Counted from the stretch's first letter, positions 1-5,803 are shown. The stretch is 6,301 nt of DNA from an uncultured Flavobacteriaceae bacterium (GCA_947311815.1 CAMZMA010000061.1:1-6301); one strand, 5' to 3'. The notes: generated by a model from the letters alone, not told the origin. A program made the numbers and translations.

Positions 1-1114
1 AGAGTTGGTGTTGCAAGTGGTAGAAGAAATAGAAAAATTAGCTTCGTATATTACTTTAAGAGTGTTGGGCGTTTATGGTGGTACAAATATCAATACCCAA
101 AAACAAGCGGTAGCTAAAGGTACAGATATTATTGTTGCAACACCTGGGCGATTGTATGATTTGGCATTAAGTAAAGTACTAAAGTTAAAAACCATTCAAA
201 AATTAGTAATTGATGAAGTTGATGTAATGTTAGATTTAGGCTTTCGTTTTCAGCTTTTAAATATATTTGATTTACTACCAGAAAGAAGACAAAATATTAT
301 GTTTTCTGCAACCATGACTGATGATGTAGCTATTTTAATTGATGATTTCTTTAAAAATCCAACAAAAATATCAGTAGCAGTAAGCGGTACTCCGCTTGAT
401 AATATTGCACAACAATCATATAATGTTCCTAATTTTTATACCAAAGTAAACCTGTTAAATCATTTACTACAAGATAAAAATACCTTTACAAAGGTGTTGG
501 TTTTTGTTTCTAATAAAAGAAGTGCAGATAGATTGTTCGAGTCTTTAGATGAATCTTTTGCTGATGAAATTTGTGTAATACATTCAAATAAAACACAAAA
601 TTATAGGATTCGCTCTATTCGTCAGTTTGATGATGGCATGAACCGTATTTTAGTAGCTACCGATGTAATGGCACGTGGATTGGATTTAGATGAAATATCG
701 CACGTTATTAATTTTGATACACCGCCTTTTCCTGAAAACTATATGCACCGAATTGGTAGAACTGGTAGGGCAGAACACGAAGGGAAAACCATTCTTTTTT
801 CAACAGAAAAAGAGCAAGAAGCAAAAAAAAATATAGAAACATTGATGGACTTTACCATTCCAGTAATGGCGTTTCCAGAAGAAGTAGAAATTTCTAAGCA
901 ACTTACAGAAGATGAGCGACCAAGAGAAGATAGAGAAGTTTCTAAAAATAGAACAAAATTAGAGTATGTACCAGGACCCGCATTTCATGAAAAAAGCGAA
1001 AAAAACCAAAAAGTAAATTTAGGAGGTTCTTATAAAAGAGAAATTGCCAGAAAATATAAAAAACCACAATCTAAAGGAACAAAAAGCTTCTCTAAAAAAA
1101 ATAAGAAAAGATAA
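1..1114 (+). CDS. DEAD-box-type ATP-dependent RNA helicase, RhlE-like (5' end cut by window)
   Basis: Superfamily 2 RNA helicase that would unwind or remodel RNA in the cytoplasm using ATP, for example in ribosome assembly or cold-adapted RNA turnover. The frame is open to the window edge: the first codons read E-L-V-L-Q, the end of motif Ia (TREL), so the start, the Q motif and Walker A lie upstream. The TTG at position 5 is not the start. Counting from that codon, visible motifs are GG at 25-26, TPGRL at 46-50, motif II as DEVD (70-73) instead of DEAD, SAT at 101-103, motif V ATDVMARGLDL at 218-228 and motif VI HRIGRTGR at 248-255. The HSNKTQNYR stretch (193-201) resembles the RhlE group. 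The last ~55 residues form a Lys/Arg-rich, low-complexity tail typical of an RNA-binding extension. It overlaps the next gene by one base (TAATG), which suggests translational coupling. Family is certain; RNA targets are unknown. Confidence 0.95.
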   Translation, partial: ELVLQVVEEIEKLASYITLRVLGVYGGTNINTQKQAVAKGTDIIVATPGRLYDLALSKVLKLKTIQKLVIDEVDVMLDLGFRFQLLNIFDLLPERRQNIMFSATMTDDVAILIDDFFKNPTKISVAVSGTPLDNIAQQSYNVPNFYTKVNLLNHLLQDKNTFTKVLVFVSNKRSADRLFESLDESFADEICVIHSNKTQNYRIRSIRQFDDGMNRILVATDVMARGLDLDEISHVINFDTPPFPENYMHRIGRTGRAEHEGKTILFSTEKEQEAKKNIETLMDFTIPVMAFPEEVEISKQLTEDERPREDREVSKNRTKLEYVPGPAFHEKSEKNQKVNLGGSYKREIARKYKKPQSKGTKSFSKKNKKR

Positions 1115-1482
1115 TGCAAGTACTTACCCAACAAGAGTTACATAATCTTGGGATGAATATTGTAGGAGAAAAACTACAAAAAATGGGGTATGAGTTTGTG
1201 GCAATAAATAGCCAATTAAAAAAACACCCTCAATTTGTATTGTATAAAAAAGGCGAACCTACCATTTTTGTCTTGGTAAAAACGGTTCATAATATTCAAA
1301 ATCCATCAGAAGAATACGATGCTATTTGGATGGAAACTTTTAAAGAACACGCCAAAAAACAAAACGCCAAAGTTTGGTTTGCAGGCGTTGGTATTGCCAA
1401 TGCAGAAAGTGTTGAAAATCCTGTTTTTAAAGATCAACCTTATTATGTTGCCTTTAATGATTTTGTAAAAATAATTCCATAA
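1114..1482 (+). CDS. Conserved flavobacterial small protein of unknown function (122 aa, possible degenerate nuclease-like fold)
   Basis: Small soluble protein without signal peptide or membrane segment; function unknown. Its ATG overlaps the TAA of the helicase by one base, so it is probably translated by coupling. From memory, relatives in Flavobacteriaceae often carry the name 'Na+-translocating NADH-quinone reductase subunit F'. The sequence does not support that: it has no cysteine at all, hence no ferredoxin 2Fe-2S site, and no FAD or NADH motif. The N-terminal part has the pattern of small UPF0102/YraN-type restriction-endonuclease-like proteins: an N-terminal helix, then GYEFVAINSQLKKHPQF and IFVLVKT. 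The positions where such enzymes carry Asp and the Glu of ExK are Gln40 and Leu54 here, leaving only Lys56. A fold of this kind without nuclease activity is my inference. The gene ends inside the arm of a terminator hairpin. Confidence 0.85.
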   Translation: MQVLTQQELHNLGMNIVGEKLQKMGYEFVAINSQLKKHPQFVLYKKGEPTIFVLVKTVHNIQNPSEEYDAIWMETFKEHAKKQNAKVWFAGVGIANAESVENPVFKDQPYYVAFNDFVKIIP

Positions 1483-1509
1483 AAAAAACCGCAATTAGCG
1501 GTTTTTTTT
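1481..1509. terminator. Bidirectional intrinsic terminator between convergent genes
   Basis: Perfect 12-bp inverted repeat: eight A then CCGC (1481-1492), a 5-base loop AATTA, and GCGG then eight T (1498-1509). Read on either strand the GC core is followed by a run of U, so it can end the + strand helicase operon and the - strand DUF3078 transcript. The stop codon of the 122-aa protein (1480-1482) overlaps the left arm. Confidence 0.92.
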
Positions 1510-1530
1510 ATGTGTGAGAATGAAATCAGT

Positions 1531-2367
1531 TTAGAAAATATAATTAGCACCTAAACCAAAAACTTCTTTAAATTGAACTCTTTTAGAAGCATCATCATCA
1601 ATAATAGATTGGAAACTTAAATTGGTAGATAAATACTTATTAATTTGCATCACAAAGTTTAATTGATGGTTAATATCAATATTTTGAGGTTTGCTTAAGT
1701 AATTGGTATATACATTTATAATGTTTTCCATAGAAACATTTTTCATAATACTTGTTTTATGGTATAACGATCCGTAAAAACCTAATTCATAATTGGTTGT
1801 TTTTCCTGGGTCTGTACCATAGCTTCCTGATAAATCAGAAGAAACAAAAGTTATTTTAGAGGTGGCTGGAGCTAAATTTATTTTAAAATTATCAGATTTT
1901 TTCCATAACATACCAGGTCCAAAAGTTAAATATCCTGGAGAAAAGAAACCAGATGTTTTGGTATTTGGTGTTGTGGTATAATCAAATCCGTCAGAGAACT
2001 GAGAGCGTAGGTTTAAGAAGAAAGAATAATACCAATGTCCGCCAGTTTTTTTGCCAATTAAAGTATTGTACTCAAATCTGTCATCTGTTTTTCTGTTTCC
2101 TACACCTTTAGTGTCGCTCAAACCATATTGTACAATAATAGTATTGTCCCAAGTTAGTTTGTCTTTGGCGTAATTAAAGTTGTAGTTTAAACCTAAAGTT
2201 GCTGCTACAGAGTTATTACCCCCTGCAACCCAGTTAGAAAATGAAGATTGATTTCCTAATAAAGTAATGTTACCGCCTTTTTTCCAATAAGAAGGTATGC
2301 TGTCTTTTTCTTGTGCCAATGCAGTTAAGCCTACAAACAAAGCAAAAGTGAATACTAATTTTTTCAT
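1531..2367 (-). CDS. DUF3078 family protein, secreted, probable outer-membrane beta-barrel
   Basis: 278-aa exported protein of the DUF3078 family; molecular function unknown. Residues 1-18 are a classic signal peptide (MKK, hydrophobic core, ALA before Gln19) with no lipobox cysteine. The mature part is rich in Asn, Tyr, Ser and Thr, with alternating hydrophobic strands and aromatic residues. It has the family-like segment QSSFSNWVAGGNNS (40-53) near the N-terminus and ends in Phe278, as outer-membrane barrels usually do. The mature protein has no cysteine. An outer-membrane location and a barrel of about 10-14 strands is inferred from composition; a transport substrate cannot be read. The start is fixed by the signal peptide and by a promoter 26 bases upstream. 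It is the last gene of the - strand block and converges on the terminator at 1481-1509. Confidence 0.9.
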   Translation of the reverse strand: MKKLVFTFALFVGLTALAQEKDSIPSYWKKGGNITLLGNQSSFSNWVAGGNNSVAATLGLNYNFNYAKDKLTWDNTIIVQYGLSDTKGVGNRKTDDRFEYNTLIGKKTGGHWYYSFFLNLRSQFSDGFDYTTTPNTKTSGFFSPGYLTFGPGMLWKKSDNFKINLAPATSKITFVSSDLSGSYGTDPGKTTNYELGFYGSLYHKTSIMKNVSMENIINVYTNYLSKPQNIDINHQLNFVMQINKYLSTNLSFQSIIDDDASKRVQFKEVFGLGANYIF

Positions 2368-2393
2368 GTTGTTGTTTTTTATTTTTACGCGTG

Positions 2394-2420
2394 CAAAATT
2401 ATGCTTTTTCTTTTAGACAA
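2394..2420 (-). promoter_or_regulatory. Bacteroidota-type promoter for the DUF3078 gene
   Basis: On the - strand, TTG (2418-2420) is followed after 16 bases by TAATTTTG (2394-2401), an exact match to the Bacteroidota -7 box TAnnTTTG. The spacing is one base under the usual 17-23 range. The -7 box lies 26 bases before the ATG, giving a leader of about 20 bases that is A-rich and has no Shine-Dalgarno site. The gene is therefore probably transcribed on its own, although DUF2480 ends only 90 bases upstream. Confidence 0.65.
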
Positions 2421-2457
2421 CATAATTTTATGAAAGTCACTTTTATGCTAACTTTAA

Positions 2458-2967
2458 TTATTTTTTCTTCCGATAAAGCGGCACAGTAGAACACGCTTCG
2501 CCAAACAAAATACTTTTTGCAACTGGTTGAATTTTTTCAATCAACAGCGTGTAAGCAGATGCTGGTATCGGTTTGTTGGCACATCCTTTTATAATGATAG
2601 GTTTGTTGTTAAAATCAGAAATATCTAAATTCTGTATGATGTCTTGATAAATAACAGTTTCTAATAACTCCAGATGACCAACTATTACTTTTTTTGCAAA
2701 CGGACTTATTTTTGTAGCAATTAACAAGTACGCCCAAGAAGGAATAATAGCATCTACAGAACAAGTTAGTGCTATAAAATAATCTTGATATTGTGCCCAA
2801 TTATGCGCATCAACAAAAGCTCTAAAATCTTTTTCTTTTAAAATAATTTCTTGAAACAACCAATCTTTAATATCAAACAACAGTCTTTTTCCTGAGGGAT
2901 AATAATCTTCTAAATCGATGGTAATTAATTGACTGTTGGCAACTCTATTAATAATTTCGTTTTCCAT
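2458..2967 (-). CDS. DUF2480 family protein (169 aa), contains an internal duplication
   Basis: Cytoplasmic protein of the DUF2480 family, known essentially from Bacteroidota; function not established. No signal peptide or membrane helix. Family-typical segments are GCANKPIPASAY (128-139) and GEACSTVPLYRKKK at the C-terminus. There are three cysteines (69, 129, 159) and His55 and His98. Residues 64-98 and 124-157 look like two copies of one module. Each has a Cys, then IP, then AY, a hydrophobic pair, K-I-x-P-x-A-K and a Gly. The ungapped 23-residue core shares 11 identical positions (75-97 against 134-156). The ATG overlaps the stop of the upstream membrane-protein gene by one base (TAATG), so the two are co-transcribed and coupled. 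Proximity to sufE/sufT, recurrent in Flavobacteria as I recall, suggests but does not prove a role linked to Fe-S or metal handling. Confidence 0.9.
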   Translation of the reverse strand: MENEIINRVANSQLITIDLEDYYPSGKRLLFDIKDWLFQEIILKEKDFRAFVDAHNWAQYQDYFIALTCSVDAIIPSWAYLLIATKISPFAKKVIVGHLELLETVIYQDIIQNLDISDFNNKPIIIKGCANKPIPASAYTLLIEKIQPVAKSILFGEACSTVPLYRKKK

Positions 2968-3620
2968 TAAGTTCTTTTTTTGTCAATAAAATATGCAATA
3001 AGTGCAAAGAGAAAATAAAAGAACAACGCAGAAATGGTAAGCGATGTAATATCATCATTGGCAGGTAATACATACAGGTTTAGGTAATTAATTGCTAATA
3101 AAAAGGCTACAAATCCGCTTGCGGCATATTTACCAATGTTTGAGTTGGCAGTTGTTTTTTTAAGATAATAGAACAAGCTACCAAGTAATAAAACGGCTTC
3201 TGTACAGTATGTTGCTAATTTGTTGTTCCATATGCCGAGACCAAATTTTGGTTCGCCATCAATCAAAGGTAAATCGGGTGTGTGTACAATTAAATCGGTA
3301 AACCAATGAGATACTATGGCAATTGCCATTACAATAGCAATGTTTTTATTTTTTTTGGTGATGATAAAATAATACAAAGCATAAAATAAAAGACTCCAAA
3401 AAACAGCCCCCATCAAACTGTGAGTAAACGGATAATAATCCATATTAAAATCGTTTACGGCAGTAAAGTTTTTTACGAATTTTAAATTCTCGAAGCCTGC
3501 TAAAACAAACGGAAAAAATAAAATATCTACAAATTGAGTGGCTATAAAAAGCATTCCTAAAGATGCGCCTTTTTCTTTTCCTTTTAAAGCAAAAGCAGCG
3601 GCATAATGACCTACAAACAT
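2967..3620 (-). CDS. Multi-pass membrane protein, YdjM-like putative metal-dependent hydrolase
   Basis: 217-aa inner-membrane protein with about six hydrophobic segments (roughly 20-42, 66-87, 93-113, 135-153, 165-185 and 191-212) and a charged C-terminus. It resembles the YdjM/PF04307 group of membrane-bound putative metal-dependent hydrolases. Polar residues that could bind metal are His5 (GHYA), Asp32, His67 (YPFTHSL), His105 and Asp109 (SHWFTDL), and His113-Asp116 (HTPD). The substrate is unknown, and activity in this family is mostly predicted rather than shown. The start follows a good promoter, and the GHYAAAF motif begins at residue 4, as expected for the family. It leads a two-gene operon with DUF2480, with stop and start overlapping by one base. 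It lies between sufT and DUF2480, which as I recall are usually direct neighbours, so this may be a later insertion into the cluster. Confidence 0.85.
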   Translation of the reverse strand: MFVGHYAAAFALKGKEKGASLGMLFIATQFVDILFFPFVLAGFENLKFVKNFTAVNDFNMDYYPFTHSLMGAVFWSLLFYALYYFIITKKNKNIAIVMAIAIVSHWFTDLIVHTPDLPLIDGEPKFGLGIWNNKLATYCTEAVLLLGSLFYYLKKTTANSNIGKYAASGFVAFLLAINYLNLYVLPANDDITSLTISALFFYFLFALIAYFIDKKRT

Positions 3621-3644
3621 AATAGTTGATTTTTAGATTGTTCT

Positions 3645-3677
3645 CAAAGATACCTTTTTTATGAGTAAAGAAACAAA
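3645..3677 (-). promoter_or_regulatory. Bacteroidota-type promoter for the membrane protein-DUF2480 operon
   Basis: On the - strand, TTTG (3674-3677) is followed after 21 bases by TATCTTTG (3645-3652), an exact TAnnTTTG -7 box with spacing inside the known 17-23 range. The box ends 24 bases before the ATG at 3620. This separates the membrane protein-DUF2480 transcript from the sufE-sufT transcript. Confidence 0.75.
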
Positions 3678-3800
3678 AAACAAGAAAAAAGAGACAAGAA
3701 ACAAGATACTAGAAACGAGAGTCGAGATTCAAGACTTTTGAGTTAATAAAAAAATTACAACCCACAACTGAAAACCCACAACTAACAACTAACAACTAGT
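3661..3800. repeat. Low-complexity intergenic DNA with ACAAGAAA and ACAACTA short repeats
   Basis: Most of the 180-bp gap between sufT and the membrane-protein gene is strand-biased simple sequence. Positions 3661-3722 are almost pure A/G/C with ACAAGAAA twice (3680-3687 and 3694-3701). CCCACAACT occurs at 3761-3769 and 3775-3783. ACAACTA is then repeated three times in tandem at 3778-3798, running up to the sufT stop codon. A small imperfect stem (TTCAA/TTGAG, near 3728-3742) lies between. I see no ORF and no convincing terminator for sufE-sufT here. Similar runs occur in intergenic DNA of other Flavobacteria as I recall; their role is unknown. Confidence 0.6.
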
Positions 3801-4121
3801 CTACAACATCCCTAACTCTAACTTCGCTTCTTCGCTCATCATGTCTTGTGTCCATGTAGGATCAAAGGTGATTTCTACCTCACAGTTGTTAATTTCTTTC
3901 ATCGTTTTTACCTTTTCTTCAATATCAACAGGTAAACTTTCGGCAACAGGGCAATTGGGCGATGTAAGTGTCATTAATATTTTGGCATCGTTTTCATCAT
4001 TTACAAAAACATCATAAATTAACCCGAGTTCATAAATATCAACGGGTATTTCTGGGTCGTAAATGGTTTTTAAAACGCTTACAATTTTATCGCCAATTTC
4101 TTGTATTTTATCTTCGGTCAT
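3801..4121 (-). CDS. sufT: SufT/MIP18-like DUF59 protein, Fe-S cluster assembly
   Basis: 106-aa cytoplasmic protein of the MIP18/DUF59 (PaaD-like) family, which helps in maturation or transfer of iron-sulfur clusters. The family signature is clear: YDPEIPVDIYELGLIY (21-36), then TLTSPNCPVA (51-60) with the conserved Cys57, and the C-terminal FDPTWTQDMMSEEA segment (86-99). Length matches single-domain members, which are about 100 aa. It follows sufE after 55 bases with no TAnnTTTG box between, so the two probably share a transcript. That partnership supports a role in the SUF pathway rather than in phenylacetate oxidation (PaaD), for which no neighbour gene is present. The name sufT is a family-level assignment: one-domain bacterial DUF59 proteins carry varied names. 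Confidence 0.9.
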   Translation of the reverse strand: MTEDKIQEIGDKIVSVLKTIYDPEIPVDIYELGLIYDVFVNDENDAKILMTLTSPNCPVAESLPVDIEEKVKTMKEINNCEVEITFDPTWTQDMMSEEAKLELGML

Positions 4122-4176
4122 TTTTATTTGTTATAAGTGTAAATGATACAGTTAAAAGTAAAATAAATAATATTTT

Positions 4177-4602
4177 TTAGTTTGTTATTTTAGTTTGTTG
4201 TGTCAACGCATACATTTTTATTTGTTTTATCATAGAAACCAGTCCGTTGGCTCTTGTGGGGCTTAAATGTTCTTTCAAACCAATTTCGTCAATAAAATTA
4301 GTGTTTGCTTCTAAAACATCTTGCGGTTTTTGATTAGAAAACACACGCAATAGTAAGGCTATCATTCCTTTGGTTAAAATAGCATCACCATCGGCAGTAA
4401 AAATAAGTTTGTCGTTTTTTAATTCAGAAAACAACCAAACTTTAGATTGGCAACCTTTAATAATGTTTTCGTCTAATTTGTGTTGCGCATCAATTAAAGG
4501 TAAAGATTTCCCAAGCTCTATAATATATTCATAGCGTTCCATCCAATCTTCAAAAAAAGAAAATTCGTCAATAATTTCTTCTTGTATTTCTTTGATAGTC
4601 AT
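4177..4602 (-). CDS. sufE: SufE, cysteine desulfurase sulfur acceptor
   Basis: 141-aa cytoplasmic protein that accepts persulfide sulfur from the cysteine desulfurase SufS and passes it to the SufBCD scaffold during Fe-S cluster building. Diagnostic features are the segment IKGCQSKVWL (48-57) with the acceptor Cys51, the same number as in E. coli SufE, and the helical C-terminal part with LSPTRANGLVSMI (113-125). Length fits the family (~140 aa). It leads the - strand pair sufE-sufT. The genes upstream of it are on the other strand, so sufB, sufC, sufD and sufS are not adjacent here and must lie elsewhere. The 5' leader carries a TAnnTTTG box and a small hairpin. Identification is firm; CsdE is an alternative name for the same fold. 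Confidence 0.95.
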   Translation of the reverse strand: MTIKEIQEEIIDEFSFFEDWMERYEYIIELGKSLPLIDAQHKLDENIIKGCQSKVWLFSELKNDKLIFTADGDAILTKGMIALLLRVFSNQKPQDVLEANTNFIDEIGLKEHLSPTRANGLVSMIKQIKMYALTQQTKITN

Positions 4603-4620
4603 TTTTTAAACTTATTTTTG
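4591..4620 (+). promoter_or_regulatory. Possible + strand promoter overlapping the sufE start
   Basis: TTTG (4591-4594), 18 bases, then TATTTTTG (4613-4620) fits the Bacteroidota consensus on the + strand. It could drive a long-leader transcript of about 250 bases into the kinase gene at 4877, for which no closer exact box is seen. The -33 element lies inside the sufE coding region. In DNA this AT-rich a chance match is quite possible. Confidence 0.3.
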
Positions 4621-4622
4621 TG

Positions 4623-4636
4623 CCGATAAAAATCGG
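4623..4636. other. Small hairpin in the sufE leader
   Basis: CCGAT-AAAA-ATCGG forms a 5-bp perfect stem with a 4-base loop, about 20 bases before the sufE start and downstream of the candidate -7 box, so it would be in the mRNA leader. It lacks a U tract on the sufE side and is too short to call a terminator. It could affect translation, or bind a protein as a palindrome. Confidence 0.35.
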
Positions 4637-4650
4637 TATTTTGTAAAAAG

Positions 4651-4658
4651 CAAAATTA
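4651..4658 (-). promoter_or_regulatory. Candidate -7 box for the sufE-sufT operon
   Basis: TAATTTTG on the - strand matches TAnnTTTG exactly and lies 48 bases before the sufE ATG. No TTG is present at 17-23 bases upstream, so the -33 element is missing or diverged. It is the only exact -7 box in the sufE leader. Confidence 0.5.
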
Positions 4659-4708
4659 CGGTAAAATTATTAATAAAGAATCATTATAAATAACAAATAA
4701 AATATTTT

Positions 4709-4740
4709 AAGAAAAAGAAAGGGATATCGTTCTTTTTCTT
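4709..4740. repeat. 11-bp perfect inverted repeat, terminator-like, in a divergent gap
   Basis: AAGAAAAAGAA (4709-4719) pairs perfectly with TTCTTTTTCTT (4730-4740) around a 10-base loop that contains the palindrome GATATC (4723-4728). The stem has only two G-C pairs per arm. The trailing arm is pyrimidine-rich on both strands. It lies between divergently transcribed genes, where no transcript obviously needs ending. Confidence 0.55.
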
Positions 4741-4771
4741 GAGGATTAATTAACAAATCCTTCTCTTTTGA

Positions 4772-4856
4772 ACTGAGCGGATTTTGCCTGTTGACAGACA
4801 GGGTCGAAGTAGGTAACTGAGCGAAGTCGAAGTGGGTTACTGAGCGAAGTCGAAGT
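4772..4856. repeat. Three-copy array of the flavobacterial GAGCGAAGTCGAAG intergenic repeat
   Basis: Two intact copies of ACTGAGCGAAGTCGAAGT lie at 4816-4833 and 4839-4856 (period 23 bases). A third, leftmost copy is split: ACTGAGCG at 4772-4779 and GTCGAAGT at 4803-4810. The two bases AA of the intact copies are replaced there by 23 bases holding a CCTGT/ACAGG hairpin (4787-4791 and 4798-4802). The array ends 20 bases before the kinase start codon, so it would be part of the mRNA leader. The motif is, from memory, a widespread dispersed repeat of Flavobacteria; another copy is at 5873-5888. Confidence 0.8.
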
Positions 4857-4876
4857 AAGGGAAGGTTAGAACAAGA

Positions 4877-5803
4877 ATGAGTAAATTACTAGCAGTAGGT
4901 ACAGTAGCTTTTGACGCTATTGAAACACCTTTCGGTAAAACCGATAAAATTTTAGGAGGATCAGGAACTTATGTGAGTTTAGCAGCATCTCAATTTGGTG
5001 TAAAAACAGGTGTAGTTTCTGTGGTTGGTGGCGATTTTCCGCAGTCGTATTTAGATATGATGAACAACAAAGGAATTGACACAACAGGTATTGAAATCAT
5101 CAAAGAAGGCAAAACGTTCTTTTGGAGTGGTAAATACCATAACGATATGAATTCTCGCGATACTTTAATTACAGAATTAAATGTATTAGAACATTTTGCA
5201 CCCGTTGTGCCTCAAAAATTTAAAAATGCAGCGATTGTAATGTTGGGTAATTTACATCCGTTAACGCAAGCATCTGTTTTAGATCAAATGGAAGAAACAC
5301 CAAAATTAGTGGTGTTAGATACCATGAATTTTTGGATGGATATTGCTTTAAATGATTTGCACACCGTATTAAAACGTGTAGATGTTATTACTATAAATGA
5401 TGAAGAAGCACGTCAATTAAGTGGTGAGTATTCATTGGTAAATGCCGCGAAGAAAATCCACACAATGGGACCAAAATATGTAGTGATTAAAAAAGGAGAA
5501 CACGGAGCGTTGTTATTTAACGAAGGAAAAATGTTTTACGCACCAGCATTACCCTTAGCAGAAGTTTTTGACCCAACAGGAGCAGGAGATACGTTTGCAG
5601 GAGGTTTCTGCGGATATTTAGCCAAAACCGAAGACGTATCGTTTAACAATATGAAAAATGCGATTATTTACGGTTCTAACTTAGCATCGTTTTGTGTAGA
5701 AAAATTTGGTACACAACGTATGGAGGAGTTAACGGCAGATGAAGTGAAAACTCGCTTACAGGCTTTTAAAGAACTAACACAATTTGATATTGAATTATCA
5801 TAA
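4877..5803 (+). CDS. PfkB-family carbohydrate or nucleoside kinase
   Basis: 308-aa cytoplasmic kinase of the PfkB/ribokinase family, which transfers the ATP gamma-phosphate to a sugar or nucleoside hydroxyl. The N-terminal signature is present, with Asp13 and GGSGTYVSLAASQFG (27-41) in the substrate-binding and lid region. NDEE (174-177) supplies the NxxE motif for Mg/phosphate, KKGEHGAL is at 205-212, and the C-terminal signature DPTGAGDTFAGGF is at 232-244 with catalytic base Asp238 and the GAG anion hole. Length is normal and nothing is missing, so it should be active. The substrate cannot be read from sequence. Its + strand neighbour, the PurF-like gene, hints at a purine or ribose compound. 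The start follows a leader made partly of repeats; GGGAAGG at about 17 bases upstream is too far for a normal Shine-Dalgarno site. A terminator lies directly after the stop. Confidence 0.93.
   Translation: MSKLLAVGTVAFDAIETPFGKTDKILGGSGTYVSLAASQFGVKTGVVSVVGGDFPQSYLDMMNNKGIDTTGIEIIKEGKTFFWSGKYHNDMNSRDTLITELNVLEHFAPVVPQKFKNAAIVMLGNLHPLTQASVLDQMEETPKLVVLDTMNFWMDIALNDLHTVLKRVDVITINDEEARQLSGEYSLVNAAKKIHTMGPKYVVIKKGEHGALLFNEGKMFYAPALPLAEVFDPTGAGDTFAGGFCGYLAKTEDVSFNNMKNAIIYGSNLASFCVEKFGTQRMEELTADEVKTRLQAFKELTQFDIELS

Noticed and set aside
1306..1494. 62-codon - strand ORF opposite the 122-aa gene
   Set aside because: Lies inside a better-supported gene and the terminator, with a low-complexity Phe/Asn-rich translation and no promoter; a shadow frame.
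2421..2455. Weak inverted repeats (CATAA/TTATG and AAAGT/ACTTT) after DUF2480
   Set aside because: Stems of 5 bp, without GC content or a U run; not supportable as a terminator.
2615..2800. 61-codon ORF in another frame of DUF2480
   Set aside because: Fully inside DUF2480, with an unlikely composition rich in Cys, Tyr and Ser; a shadow frame.
3680..3798. Short repeats considered as a CRISPR array
   Set aside because: Units of 7-9 bases without regular spacers or long direct repeats; simple sequence, not CRISPR.
3968..4180. 70-codon + strand ORF opposite sufT
   Set aside because: Antisense to a clear Fe-S gene, with a translation of low plausibility (many His, Phe, Arg) and no promoter box in front.
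4772..4856. Repeat array considered as CRISPR or as IS ends
   Set aside because: Only three copies, 5-base gaps between intact units, no unique spacers, no transposase and no target duplication.
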